Assembly (NCBI RefSeq): GCF_003604215.1
Contig: NZ_QXGS01000001.1
Coordinates: 682,001 to 746,000 of the forward strand
From: Teichococcus vastitatis
GTDB taxonomy: Bacteria; Pseudomonadota; Alphaproteobacteria; Acetobacterales; Acetobacteraceae
Length of the DNA: 64,000 nucleotides
Direction of reading: 5' to 3'
This document shows positions 1-8,680 of the stretch, piece after piece (the stretch's first letter is position 1; every line of letters begins with the position of its first letter). The notes under the pieces are model-generated. The model did no database searches. It was not told where the DNA came from and was given only the letters and a program-made list of their open reading frames with translations. The translations under genes and the position numbers were made by a program.

Positions 1-941
1 GCCTGGCCATGGCGGCCTGCGCCATGGCCGGCTCGCTCGGGCAGATGATCGCGCTGCGCGCCACAACCGGAGCGGCGGGCGGCGCCATCATCCCGCTCGC
101 CCTGGCCTGGATCGGCGACAATGTCCCCTACCAGGAACGGCAGGCCACGATCAGCCGCTTCATGACCGGCATGGTGATGGCGCAGCTGCTCACCGGCCCC
201 GTCTCGGGCAGCATCGGCCAGGCCTTCGGCTGGCGCTCGGTGTTTCTGGTCACCGCCACGGTGGCCCTGCTGACGGCGGTGGCCATCGCCGGCACACTGG
301 GAACGCGGCTGTGGCGCGGGCAGCCGGCCAAGGCCGGGCGCTTCGGCTTCACGCGCTATGCCGAGCTGCTGCGCCGCCGCCCAGCCCGCCTGTTGCTGCT
401 CACCGCGTTTCTGGACGGGCTGCTGCTGTTCGGCGGCGCTTTTCCGTTCATCGGCTCCTACCTGATCCAGGACTTCCACCTGGAACCCTGGCAGGCCGGG
501 CTGGTGGTGGCCGGCTTCGGCCTCGGTGCCCTGGCCTATACCCGCACCGCCCGGCGCCTGCTGGACTGGCTGGGCGAGATGCGCCTGATGCTGGCCGGAG
601 GATTGCTGCTGTCGGTCGCCCTCGCCGCGCTGGCCCTGGCGCCGGTATGGCCGATGGTGGCGGTGTTGCAGGCCCTGATCGGCCTGTTTTTCTTCGGTTT
701 CCACGGCGTGCTGCAGGCCCGCAGCACCGAGGCCCTGCCGGAAGCCCGCGCCACCGCCGTGTCCGCCTTCGCCATGGCCCTGTTCCTGGGCCAGGGGATC
801 GGCTCGATCGGTTTCGGCGTCCTGCTGCGGCATGGCGGCTACAGCGCAGGCTTCCTGACGGCCGCCATTCTGATGGCGGTGCTGACGCTGTGGGCCCGGC
901 GCGTGCTGCCGCTGCCGGCCGCCGCCGCCAACACGGGCTGA
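1..941 (+). CDS. MFS transporter, C-terminal part (5' end outside window)
   Basis: Multi-spanning inner-membrane exporter of the major facilitator superfamily. The reading frame is open from the window edge, so the true start lies upstream. About 310 residues are visible, roughly 9-10 hydrophobic segments. The segment around residues 75-80 of the visible part (FGWRSVF) is the typical end of TM5 in drug:H+ antiporters, and a charged cytoplasmic loop follows (about residues 95-125). The protein ends at a TGA 73 bases before the molybdoenzyme gene. The substrate cannot be told from the sequence. Confidence 0.85.
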   Translation, partial: LAMAACAMAGSLGQMIALRATTGAAGGAIIPLALAWIGDNVPYQERQATISRFMTGMVMAQLLTGPVSGSIGQAFGWRSVFLVTATVALLTAVAIAGTLGTRLWRGQPAKAGRFGFTRYAELLRRRPARLLLLTAFLDGLLLFGGAFPFIGSYLIQDFHLEPWQAGLVVAGFGLGALAYTRTARRLLDWLGEMRLMLAGGLLLSVALAALALAPVWPMVAVLQALIGLFFFGFHGVLQARSTEALPEARATAVSAFAMALFLGQGIGSIGFGVLLRHGGYSAGFLTAAILMAVLTLWARRVLPLPAAAANTG

Positions 942-1014
942 GCGCTTCCCCTCTTCCCATGCCTCTCGCCATGGCCAACTATGCTCCGGGAGAACATCCG
1001 GGGAGAGAACAGCC

Positions 1015-3342
1015 ATGGCCAAGTTCGGGCTCAGCCAGGCCGTGCGACGGGTCGAGGACCCACGACTTCTGAAAGGCAATGGCCGCTACACCGATGACAT
1101 CGCGGTGCCTGGCCAGCTGCATGCGGTGGTGCTGCGCAGTCCGCATGCCCATGCCCGCATTGCCTCGATCGACACCGCCGACGCCGCCGCCCTGCCCGGT
1201 GTGCATGCGGTGCTGACGGGCCAGGACTGGCTGGCCGATGGCCTGGGCGAGATCCCTTGCGCCATTCCGCTGAAGAACCGCGACGGCACGCCGCGCGCCG
1301 ACACGCCGCGCTACGGGCTGGCGGTGGACAAGGTGCGCCACGTCGGTGACGGCGTCGCCCTGATCGTGGCCGACAGCGTGCAGGCGGCACGCGACGCCGC
1401 CGAGCAGGTGATGGTGGATTATGACGTCCTCCCCGCCTGCACCGACCTGGCCACCGCCACCGAGTCGGGCCAGCCGCAGATCTGGGACAAGGCGCCGCGC
1501 AACATCTGCTTCGACTGGGCCACCGGGGACCAAGCCGCCACGGACGCGCTGTTCGCCCAGGCGGCGCACGTCACCAAGCTGACGGTGGTGAACAACCGCA
1601 TCATCGTGAACAGCATGGAAGGCCGCGCCGCCCTGGCGGAATACGACCCCGCCACCGAGCGCTTCACGCTGCATGCCGGCACCCAGGGTTCCTGGCTGGT
1701 GAAGGACATCCTGGCGAATTCGGTGTTCCACCTGCCACCGGAGAAGTTCCGCGTCATCACCCCCGATGTCGGCGGCGGCTTCGGCATGAAGCTCTACATG
1801 TACGCCGAATACGCGCTCTGCTGCTGGGCGGCGCGCAAGCTCGGGCGGCCGGTGAAATGGGCCTCGGAGCGGATGGAGGCCTTCCAGTCCGACACCCAGG
1901 GCCGCGCCAACCTGACCGAAGGCGAGCTGGCGCTGGACAAGAACGGCAAGTTCCTGGCGCTGCGGACCAAGAACTACGCCGACATGGGCGGCTATCTCTC
2001 GACCTTTGCGCCGTTCATCCCCTGCGGCGCCGGCACCAAGGTGCTGGCCAGCGTCTACGGCTTCCAGGCGATCTACGCCAACGTGCTGGGCGTGCTGACC
2101 AACACCGTGCCGGTGGACGCCTATCGCGGCGCCGGGCGCCCGGAGAGCAACTACCTGGTGGAGCGGCTGATCGATGCCGCGGCACGAGAGATCGGCGTGG
2201 ACCGCATCGAGCTGCGCCGCCGCAACATGGTTCCCGCCTCCGCCATGCCGCACAAGACGCCGGTGGGGCAGACCTATGATTCGGGCGAGTTCGCCCTGGT
2301 GCTGGACAAGGCACTGGAGAAATCCGACTGGGCGGGCTTCGAGGCGCGCCGGGCCGAGGCCGCGTCCCGCGGCAAGCGCCGCGGCATCGGCATGGCCTAT
2401 TACCTGGAAGCCACGGGCGGCGACGCCTCGGAGCGCGCCGCGATGCGCTTCGCCGAGGACGGCATGCTGGACGTGCTGGTCGGCACCCAGTCCACCGGCC
2501 AGGGCCACGAGACGGCCTATGCCATGATCACCGGCCACCAGCTGGGCATCCCGGTCGAGAAGATCCGCGTGCTGCAGGGCGACTCGGACGGGTTGCCCTC
2601 CGGAGGCGGCACCGGCGGCGCGCGCTCGCTGTATTCGGAAGGCGCGGCGCTGCTAGCCACCACCGCCTCGGTGATCGAGAAGGGCAAGCAGGCAGCGGCC
2701 GAGGCGCTGGAAGCCTCGCCGGCCGATATCGAGTTCACCGGCGGCCGCTTCGCCATTGCCGGCACCGACCGCGACATCGGCATCCTGGAACTGGCCGCGA
2801 AGCAGCTGGAGCGCGCTTCCCAGGGCGAGACGGTGACGCTGCTCGATGCCGCCGAGGTCGCGGCCATTCCGGCGCACACCTTCCCGAATGGCTGCCACAT
2901 CGCGGAAGTCGAGGTGGACCCGGACACCGGCCACACCGAGATCGCCCGCTACATCGTGGTAGACGATGTGGGCCACGCCCTGAACCCGCTGATCGTGCGC
3001 GGGCAGGTGCATGGCGGCGTGGCGCAGGGCATCGGCCAGGCGGTGATGGAACGCACCGCCTATGACAAGGAGACCGGCCAGCTGATCTCCGCCAGCCTCA
3101 ACGATTACGCCCTGCCCCGCGCCGGCGACCTGCCGGACATCGAGGTCGAGCTGGTCGAGATCCCCTGCGAAACCAACGCCCTCGGCGTCAAGGGCGCGGG
3201 CGAGGCCGGGGCGGTGGGCTCGCCGCCGGCGGTGATGAACGCGCTGGTGGATGCGCTGAGCCCGGTGGGCGTGACGCATCTCGACATGCCGGCCACGCCC
3301 GAGGTGGTGTGGAAGGCGGTTGCCATGGCGCAGGCCGCCTGA
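1015..3342 (+). CDS. xanthine dehydrogenase family protein, molybdopterin-binding (large) subunit, CoxL form II type
   Basis: 775-residue molybdenum hydroxylase large subunit, which would hydroxylate an aldehyde, N-heterocycle or similar substrate using the Mo-pterin cytosine dinucleotide cofactor. The start is preceded by GGGGAGAG at a good distance. Seen: the N-terminal segment RRVEDPRLLKGNGRYTDDI, the Mo-cofactor loop GGGFGMK (about 253-259), AYRGAGRPE (about 369-377) and GVKGAGEAG with the catalytic Glu (about 724-732). AYRGAGR is the signature of form II, not of true CO dehydrogenase (AYxCSFR). No FAD (CoxM) or 2Fe-2S (CoxS) subunit gene lies beside it, so it is an orphan here. A hairpin follows the stop codon. 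Confidence 0.93.
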   Translation: MAKFGLSQAVRRVEDPRLLKGNGRYTDDIAVPGQLHAVVLRSPHAHARIASIDTADAAALPGVHAVLTGQDWLADGLGEIPCAIPLKNRDGTPRADTPRYGLAVDKVRHVGDGVALIVADSVQAARDAAEQVMVDYDVLPACTDLATATESGQPQIWDKAPRNICFDWATGDQAATDALFAQAAHVTKLTVVNNRIIVNSMEGRAALAEYDPATERFTLHAGTQGSWLVKDILANSVFHLPPEKFRVITPDVGGGFGMKLYMYAEYALCCWAARKLGRPVKWASERMEAFQSDTQGRANLTEGELALDKNGKFLALRTKNYADMGGYLSTFAPFIPCGAGTKVLASVYGFQAIYANVLGVLTNTVPVDAYRGAGRPESNYLVERLIDAAAREIGVDRIELRRRNMVPASAMPHKTPVGQTYDSGEFALVLDKALEKSDWAGFEARRAEAASRGKRRGIGMAYYLEATGGDASERAAMRFAEDGMLDVLVGTQSTGQGHETAYAMITGHQLGIPVEKIRVLQGDSDGLPSGGGTGGARSLYSEGAALLATTASVIEKGKQAAAEALEASPADIEFTGGRFAIAGTDRDIGILELAAKQLERASQGETVTLLDAAEVAAIPAHTFPNGCHIAEVEVDPDTGHTEIARYIVVDDVGHALNPLIVRGQVHGGVAQGIGQAVMERTAYDKETGQLISASLNDYALPRAGDLPDIEVELVEIPCETNALGVKGAGEAGAVGSPPAVMNALVDALSPVGVTHLDMPATPEVVWKAVAMAQAA

Positions 3343-3351
3343 ACCGCTCGG

Positions 3352-3415
3352 GGGAGGGCGCCACCGCCCTCCCTCCTCGCTGGCCGTGCGGCCGGAATGG
3401 CCCGGCCATTCCGGC
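3352..3415. terminator. two GC-rich hairpins between convergent genes
   Basis: A perfect 9-bp stem (3352-3360 with 3365-3373, 4-base loop) is followed by a perfect 10-bp stem (3391-3400 with 3406-3415, 5-base loop). They fill the 78-base gap between the molybdoenzyme gene and the convergent MBL gene. The second stem is followed by TGGTTT on the plus strand, a poor U-tract. A bidirectional terminator is the likely role. Confidence 0.6.
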
Positions 3416-3420
3416 TGGTT

Positions 3421-4320
3421 TCAGGAACGCTGTTCCCGGACCGCCCATCTCCCTTCCGCATCGATCGCCACGGCGGCATCCGTCTGCAGCTTCAGCAGAT
3501 GCGCCAGCAGGCTCTTCGCCGCCGCCGGCTGCAGCCTGAGGTCGAGGCCGATATACAGGAACGGCACCAGCTCTCCCACCGTCGCCGGCCCGTGCCGGCC
3601 CAGGATCTCCAGCAGCCCGTCCTCCCGCGCCTGGCGGTGCGCCAGCAGCGCGCGGGTGAAGCCGATCGGCTCCGGCAACGGCGCGCCATGACCGGGCAGA
3701 AACAGCCGGTCATCGCGTTTGGCCAGCCGCCGCAGCGCCGCCATGTAATCGGCCATGTCGCCGTCCGGCGGCGCCACCACGCTGCTGGACCAGCTCATCA
3801 CATGATCGCCCGAGAACAGTACCCCGCTGCCCTCCAGCGCGAAGCACAGGTGGTTGGCGCAGTGGCCCGGGGTGTGCAGGGCGGTGATGCGCCAGCCTTC
3901 CCCCTCCAGCACCGCCCCATCGGCCAAGCGATGGTCGGGGCAAAAGGCGTGGTCGCCGCCGTCACCCCCCTCGGCGGGCGGGGTCTGGTGCGGGCCGAAG
4001 CCGAAGGTGGCGGCACCGGTGCTCGCCTGCAGCGCCGCGGCGCCGGGAGAATGATCGCGGTGGGTGTGGCTGACCAGAATGCGGGTCAGCCGCTCGCCGT
4101 CCAGGGCGCGCAGAATGGCACCGTGATGCGCGGCATCGACCGGCCCGGGATCGAGCAGCGCCACCTCCCCCTCCCCGATCAGGTAGCTGTTGGTGCCGAG
4201 AAAGGTGAAGGGTCCGGGATTGTTGCAACGGATGCGGCGCAGCCGGACGCCGTCGGGGTGGCCGAGTTCCTCCGCCACGCCGGCGGGCAGCGGATCGTCA
4301 CGCAGGAAGCGCAGGCTCAT
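3421..4320 (-). CDS. MBL-fold metallo-hydrolase (LACTB2-like)
   Basis: 299-residue soluble metallo-beta-lactamase-fold hydrolase. All metal ligands are present: HTHRDH (85-90), H153 in HTPGH, D172 in SGDH and H211 in LPGHG. A C-terminal extension of about 70 residues after the last His looks like the small winged-helix domain of LACTB2-type proteins. The ATG was chosen because it overlaps the stop codon of the upstream transporter gene as ATGA, while longer open frames upstream have shadow-like composition. It is the last gene of a leftward four-gene run. Substrate unknown: a thioester, ester or RNA are all possible for this branch. Confidence 0.9.
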   Translation of the reverse strand: MSLRFLRDDPLPAGVAEELGHPDGVRLRRIRCNNPGPFTFLGTNSYLIGEGEVALLDPGPVDAAHHGAILRALDGERLTRILVSHTHRDHSPGAAALQASTGAATFGFGPHQTPPAEGGDGGDHAFCPDHRLADGAVLEGEGWRITALHTPGHCANHLCFALEGSGVLFSGDHVMSWSSSVVAPPDGDMADYMAALRRLAKRDDRLFLPGHGAPLPEPIGFTRALLAHRQAREDGLLEILGRHGPATVGELVPFLYIGLDLRLQPAAAKSLLAHLLKLQTDAAVAIDAEGRWAVREQRS

Positions 4321-5228
4321 GATGGTTTCCCCCGGCGACGCAGTTCGCGGTGCAGGATGTACAGCCCGGCGGCGACGATCATCGCGGCGCCGGCCAGCAT
4401 GGAGGGCGTCGGCACGTCGCCCCAGACCAGCCAGCCGATCCCGATGGCCCAGATCAGCGCGGAATAGGAATAAGGGCCGAGCGCCGATACCTGCGCGCTG
4501 GCATAGGCTTCTGTCAGCATCACCTGCGCCAGCCCGCCCAGCAACCCCATGCCGATCAGCAGCGGCAGCTGCTCCCAGCTCGGCGTCACCCAGACAAAGG
4601 GCAGCGCCAGGGTGGTCATCGCCGTCATCAGGATGGATTGCCAGAGCACGATGGCGGCGCTGGCCTCGGTGGCGGAAAGCTGCCGCACCAGCAGCGTGGT
4701 CAGGGCGGAGAACAGGCCGTGGGTCGCTGCGGCGCCGAAGCCGGCCCAGAGCAGCCATTCCGGGATCGACGGATCGTGCCGTCCGCCGCCGATGAAGGCG
4801 CCCTGCCCCAGCGCGATCACCAGGATGCCGAGGAAGCCCACCAGCACCGCGCCCCAGCGATGCGGCCCCGGCCGCTCGCCCAGCATCGGGATCGACAGGA
4901 TGATGACGAAGATCGGCGTGGAATAGGTCAGCGCCGTCTGCTCGGCCAGCGGCAGCACGGTGAGGGCGAAGAAGGAGCAGCTCATCGCCGCCAGCCCGGC
5001 GAGGGCACGCAGGAAATGCCCGCCGAAGCGCTGGGTGCGCAGGTCCACCTTGCGCCGCAGCCCGATCGCCGCGACCACCGGCAGGGCCAGCAGGTTGCGG
5101 AAGAACATCAGCTCGGGGAACGGGATGCTGTCGCCGAGCCCCTTCACCAGCGCCCCCATCAGCGAGAACAGGGCGGTCGCCCCCAGCATCATCAGCGCGC
5201 CGCGGCGCAGATCGTGGCGCAACGGCAT
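4317..5228 (-). CDS. EamA/DMT family transporter (paralogue 1)
   Basis: 303-residue protein with ten predicted membrane helices in two EamA repeats (drug/metabolite transporter superfamily). The first repeat contains the FFRNLLALP and TPIF segments typical of the family. The second ends in WGDVPTPSMLAGAAMIV and a basic tail. Its ATG overlaps the stop of the upstream EamA gene (TGATG), and its own stop overlaps the MBL start, so translation is probably coupled. The C-terminal 40 residues closely resemble those of the upstream neighbour, suggesting tandem duplication. The substrate is unknown. Confidence 0.92.
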   Translation of the reverse strand: MPLRHDLRRGALMMLGATALFSLMGALVKGLGDSIPFPELMFFRNLLALPVVAAIGLRRKVDLRTQRFGGHFLRALAGLAAMSCSFFALTVLPLAEQTALTYSTPIFVIILSIPMLGERPGPHRWGAVLVGFLGILVIALGQGAFIGGGRHDPSIPEWLLWAGFGAAATHGLFSALTTLLVRQLSATEASAAIVLWQSILMTAMTTLALPFVWVTPSWEQLPLLIGMGLLGGLAQVMLTEAYASAQVSALGPYSYSALIWAIGIGWLVWGDVPTPSMLAGAAMIVAAGLYILHRELRRRGKPS

Positions 5229-6145
5229 CAGCCGGCCAGCTCCTTCCGGGCTTCGCGCCGGCGCAACCGTTCGCGGTGCAGATTGTACAGCCCGGCGGCG
5301 ATCACGATGGCGGCGCCGGCCAGCGTGCCGCCGGCCGGGAAATTGCCCCACACCAGCAGCCCGAGGAGGGTGCCCCAGACCAGGGTGGAATATTCGAACG
5401 GCGCCAGCAGCGACACCGGCGCCAGGGCGAAGGCGCGGGCGAACAGCCAGTGCGCGATGCCGTTCGAGGCGCCGAGCAGCATCAGCAGCAGCAAGGTCCC
5501 GGGCCCGGGTAGCCATTGCGGCGGCGGCAACGCCGGCATCAGCAGCAGCCCGGCCGGCACATGCGCCAGCATCAGCCAGAAGGTGATGGCGGCCGGCTTG
5601 TCCGTCCGCGCGAGCAGCCGCGTCCAGATCCGCGTCAGCGCCATCATCCCGACCGCCACCAGCAGAAGCGCGGCGTCCAGCCCCCACAAGGCCCCGCCGG
5701 GCCGCAGCATCACCAGCACGCCACAGAAGCCGAAGCCGGTGCTGGCCCAACGCCGCCAGCCGACGCTCTCACCCAGGACAGGGATGGCCAGCAGCGTCAT
5801 CAGCAGCGGCGCGACGGCGGCGATGGCGTAGCTGTCGGCCAGCGGCATGCCGCGCTGCCACACCAGATAGAACAGCACGGTGACGCCGCAATGCACGGTG
5901 CAGCGGGCCAGCAGCAGCCGGCGGTTCACCGCGCGCGGAATGCGCCCGCGCACCAGCAGGGCGATGGTCAGGGCGCCGAACAGCCCGCGCCACACCATGG
6001 CGGCGGCGGTGCCGATCTCCGGCAGCACCCACTTCACCATGGCGTCCGACACCGCCACCGTGGCGTAGCCCGCCGCCACCAGGCCGATGCCGCGCAGCGC
6101 CTGATCCAGCGGCGGGGCGGCGACGGCAGAATGATTGGGCGGCAT
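5228..6145 (-). CDS. EamA/DMT family transporter (paralogue 2)
   Basis: 305-residue ten-helix EamA transporter. The ATG at 6145 is preferred over the TTG one codon earlier because it overlaps the stop of the upstream glycosyltransferase gene (TGATG). The tail WGNFPAGGTLAGAAIVIAAG matches that of the downstream paralogue, so the two probably arose by local duplication and diverged in the N-terminal half. The position between a membrane glycosyltransferase and an MBL enzyme allows a role in exporting a metabolite or lipid-linked intermediate, but this is only context. Confidence 0.92.
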   Translation of the reverse strand: MPPNHSAVAAPPLDQALRGIGLVAAGYATVAVSDAMVKWVLPEIGTAAAMVWRGLFGALTIALLVRGRIPRAVNRRLLLARCTVHCGVTVLFYLVWQRGMPLADSYAIAAVAPLLMTLLAIPVLGESVGWRRWASTGFGFCGVLVMLRPGGALWGLDAALLLVAVGMMALTRIWTRLLARTDKPAAITFWLMLAHVPAGLLLMPALPPPQWLPGPGTLLLLMLLGASNGIAHWLFARAFALAPVSLLAPFEYSTLVWGTLLGLLVWGNFPAGGTLAGAAIVIAAGLYNLHRERLRRREARKELAG

Positions 6146-7770
6146 CAATCCCGGCGCCGGAACAGGCGGTAGCCGGCGATCTCGCCGGCCGGGCGGTAAT
6201 GGCGAAAGGCGGTGGCGAAGCGGCGGTCCTGGCTGAAATACTCCAGCAGATCAAAGGAGCCGCCGCAGTCGGGAATGCCGCTCCACCGGGCGATCACCAC
6301 GGTTTCCGGCATGCCGAAGGCCAACGCCTCGGCCACCTCGTCGCGCAGCCGGCGTTCGGCCGCCGGCATCGCCGTCTCGGGCCGGTAACGCGGCGCGGCG
6401 GGATGGCAGGTGGCGTAGGTAGCTTGCAACAGCCAAGTACTCATGTAGGGCAGGAGCAGGCGCTGCTCCGTGTCCTGCACCGCCGGATAAAGGCCCGAGA
6501 TATCGGGGGACAGCGCCAGCAACTCGCCCCGCGGTGCTTCGCGTCGCAGCCAGGTGGCGAGTTGGCCGCCGGGACTGTTCGCGTAGTTGAGCTGCACCCA
6601 GGGCGACTGGTCGCCGCGCAGCGCGAAGCAGGCGAGCGCCAGGGCGGCGGCGAAGGCCAGCAGCGGCCCGGCACGGCCGGCGGCGGCGTCCGGCAGCAGG
6701 GCATCCGCGGCGCGCGCCAGCAGCATCGCGCCGGCCAGGCCGCCGAACAGCCAGACCGGCACGAGATGGTAGCTCCAGCCCTTGTGCTGCACCAGCGCGG
6801 CGGCGAGGCCGCCCAGTGCCGCCGCCGCCGCCAGCCGGGGAAGCCAGCCGAGCCGGCGCGGCGCCATCAGCGTCAGCCATGCCAGCCCCAGGGTGAACAG
6901 GGCGGCGCTGCCGGTGATCGCGCTGCGCAGCACCTGGCCGACCGAGCCGCCGCCGAAATCCAGGTACCAGTCTCGGATCAAGGGCAGCACCGTGTCCAGG
7001 TAGGCCGGGAAGAACAGCGGAATGGCGGCCAGATAAAGGAGCCACAGCACGGCCAGGCCCCAGGGCAGCGGATCGCGCAGCGCGGCGGCGAGACCACGCC
7101 GCGGCGCCACCGACAACAGCACCGCCGCCTCCACCAGCGCCGGCACCGCGAGGAAATGCGGCTTCAGCGCGAAGCCCGCGGCGGCCAGCAACAGGGTGGC
7201 CCACCACAGGCGGCGCGGCGCCGGCTGACCGGTGATGCGGCGCTCGGCCAGGATCAGGTAGGGCAGCGCGGCGACCGCCATCAGGTGCTCGCGCTGGGCG
7301 AAGTCGAAGCCCGCTTGCAGCATCAGCAGCGGCAGCACCGCCAGCAGCACGGCGCGCGCCGCCGGCCCTTCCGCCGGATGCCGCAACAGGATGCACAACC
7401 GCCACACGGCAGCGCAGAGCAGCAACACGCTGAGCTGCAACGCCTGGCCCGGCCGCAGCGGCGTCCATTCCGCCAGCAGGGCGGCGGGCAGGTTCAGCAG
7501 AAAGATCAGCGGCGGATTGACGTCGACCAGCCGCTCATACAACGGCTCGCCACGCAGCATGCGGGTGGCAAAGTCCAGCACCGCCGACACATCCGGATTC
7601 AGCGGTGGCGCCAGCAGCACCAGCAGGAATCCCAGCGCCGGCAGCAGCGCCAGCACTGCGGCAAGCCGCGTGGCCAGGTTGAGACCGGCAAGACGCCCGC
7701 TGCTGGCAGACGGCGTCGAATCCCAGGCAGTGTCCTGCCGGGTCAAGGAATCCATGAGCTGTGGCTTCAT
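6145..7770 (-). CDS. GT-C fold membrane glycosyltransferase (family 39-like)
   Basis: About 541 residues. The first 340 hold roughly ten hydrophobic helices and the last 130 a soluble periplasmic-type domain. The first loop carries NPDVSAV followed by VDVNPPLIF. The Asp in a HPD/NPD motif after TM1 plus the NPPL motif are the hallmark of GT-C enzymes that transfer sugars from polyprenyl phosphates on the outer face of the membrane. Three in-frame ATGs compete (7785, 7770, 7755); I chose the middle one without strong Shine-Dalgarno support. It diverges from a methyltransferase and is the first gene of the leftward operon. The polyprenyl-phosphate sugar synthase at 8681 is a plausible donor supplier. 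Confidence 0.82.
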   Translation of the reverse strand: MKPQLMDSLTRQDTAWDSTPSASSGRLAGLNLATRLAAVLALLPALGFLLVLLAPPLNPDVSAVLDFATRMLRGEPLYERLVDVNPPLIFLLNLPAALLAEWTPLRPGQALQLSVLLLCAAVWRLCILLRHPAEGPAARAVLLAVLPLLMLQAGFDFAQREHLMAVAALPYLILAERRITGQPAPRRLWWATLLLAAAGFALKPHFLAVPALVEAAVLLSVAPRRGLAAALRDPLPWGLAVLWLLYLAAIPLFFPAYLDTVLPLIRDWYLDFGGGSVGQVLRSAITGSAALFTLGLAWLTLMAPRRLGWLPRLAAAAALGGLAAALVQHKGWSYHLVPVWLFGGLAGAMLLARAADALLPDAAAGRAGPLLAFAAALALACFALRGDQSPWVQLNYANSPGGQLATWLRREAPRGELLALSPDISGLYPAVQDTEQRLLLPYMSTWLLQATYATCHPAAPRYRPETAMPAAERRLRDEVAEALAFGMPETVVIARWSGIPDCGGSFDLLEYFSQDRRFATAFRHYRPAGEIAGYRLFRRRD

Positions 7771-7854
7771 CCCGCGCCGGACCATCCTTTCCCCGGCGCT
7801 GCCTTTGTGCAATCCCATTGCGGCAAGGGTCGGGCACTGCCACAAGCATTCTCC

Positions 7855-8586
7855 GTGGATCCCGCCGAATACGACCTGATGGACGCGGCCGAGCAGCGGA
7901 TGTGGTGGTACCGTGCCCTGCACGCCCGCGTTGTCGCCGCCCTGCGCACCGAATCGCCGAACGGCCCCTGGCTCGACGTGGGCTGCGGCACCGGCGGCCT
8001 GCTGCAGCGCCTCGCCGCCGCGTTTCCCGGGCAGGCCTTGCACGGGCTCGAATACAATTCGCTCGCCGCGCGTCGCGCCGCCGCCAAATCGGGGGCCCAG
8101 GTGGTGGCGGGCGACGCCGCCGCCCTGCCCTTCGCCGCGGCCAGCTTCGGCGCGCTGGCCAGCATGGACGTGCTGTGCCACGCCGCGGTGGAACAGGAAC
8201 GCGCCTTGTGCGAGATGCGCCGCGTGCTGCGGCCCGGCGGCCTGCTGGTGCTGAACCTGCCGGCCTTCCGCTGGCTGCACTCGGCGCATGACAGGCGCGT
8301 CCACAATGCCCGCCGCTACACTGCCGGCGAGGTGCGCGCCCTGCTGCAGACGAACGGCTTCGCGCCGCGTCGCATCGGCTACTGGAACGCGCTGCTGCTG
8401 CCGCTGATGGTGGCGCAGCGCAAGCTGCTGGCGCGTGCCGACGACGCCGCCAGCGATGTTGCCCCGTTTCCGCCGTGGTTGAATGCCACCTTGCACGGCG
8501 TCACCGTGGCGGAGGCCGCGCTGTTCCGCCTCGGCCTGCGCTACCCGGCCGGCGGATCGGTGCTGGCCATCGCCCGGCGAGCCTGA
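7855..8586 (+). CDS. class I SAM-dependent methyltransferase
   Basis: 243 residues. The SAM-binding motif I, DVGCGTGG (about 41-48), and a second acidic position before AALPF (VAGDAAALPF) are clear, and the post-motif FRWLHSAHD is typical of UbiE-like enzymes found in sugar and lipid-linked glycan loci. I chose the GTG at 7855 because it gives the usual family N-terminus (DPAEYxLMDAAE-x-x-WWYR). The ATG at 7879 is the alternative. It probably shares a divergent promoter region with the membrane glycosyltransferase and is co-directional with the GT2 and flippase-like genes. The acceptor is unknown. Confidence 0.88.
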   Translation: MDPAEYDLMDAAEQRMWWYRALHARVVAALRTESPNGPWLDVGCGTGGLLQRLAAAFPGQALHGLEYNSLAARRAAAKSGAQVVAGDAAALPFAAASFGALASMDVLCHAAVEQERALCEMRRVLRPGGLLVLNLPAFRWLHSAHDRRVHNARRYTAGEVRALLQTNGFAPRRIGYWNALLLPLMVAQRKLLARADDAASDVAPFPPWLNATLHGVTVAEAALFRLGLRYPAGGSVLAIARRA

Positions 8587-8680
8587 TCGCCCCGCTTCCG
8601 ACCACCCGAGGCCGCCCGCCATGAATGCTGAGCAACACCCCGTCGGCCCGTCCATCAAGGGTCCGGGCCCGGAGGACCGG

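Noticed and set aside
979-2538. Long minus-strand ORF opposite the molybdoenzyme gene
   Set aside because: Antisense shadow of a GC-rich gene; low-complexity His/Arg/Gln-rich sequence and no family features.
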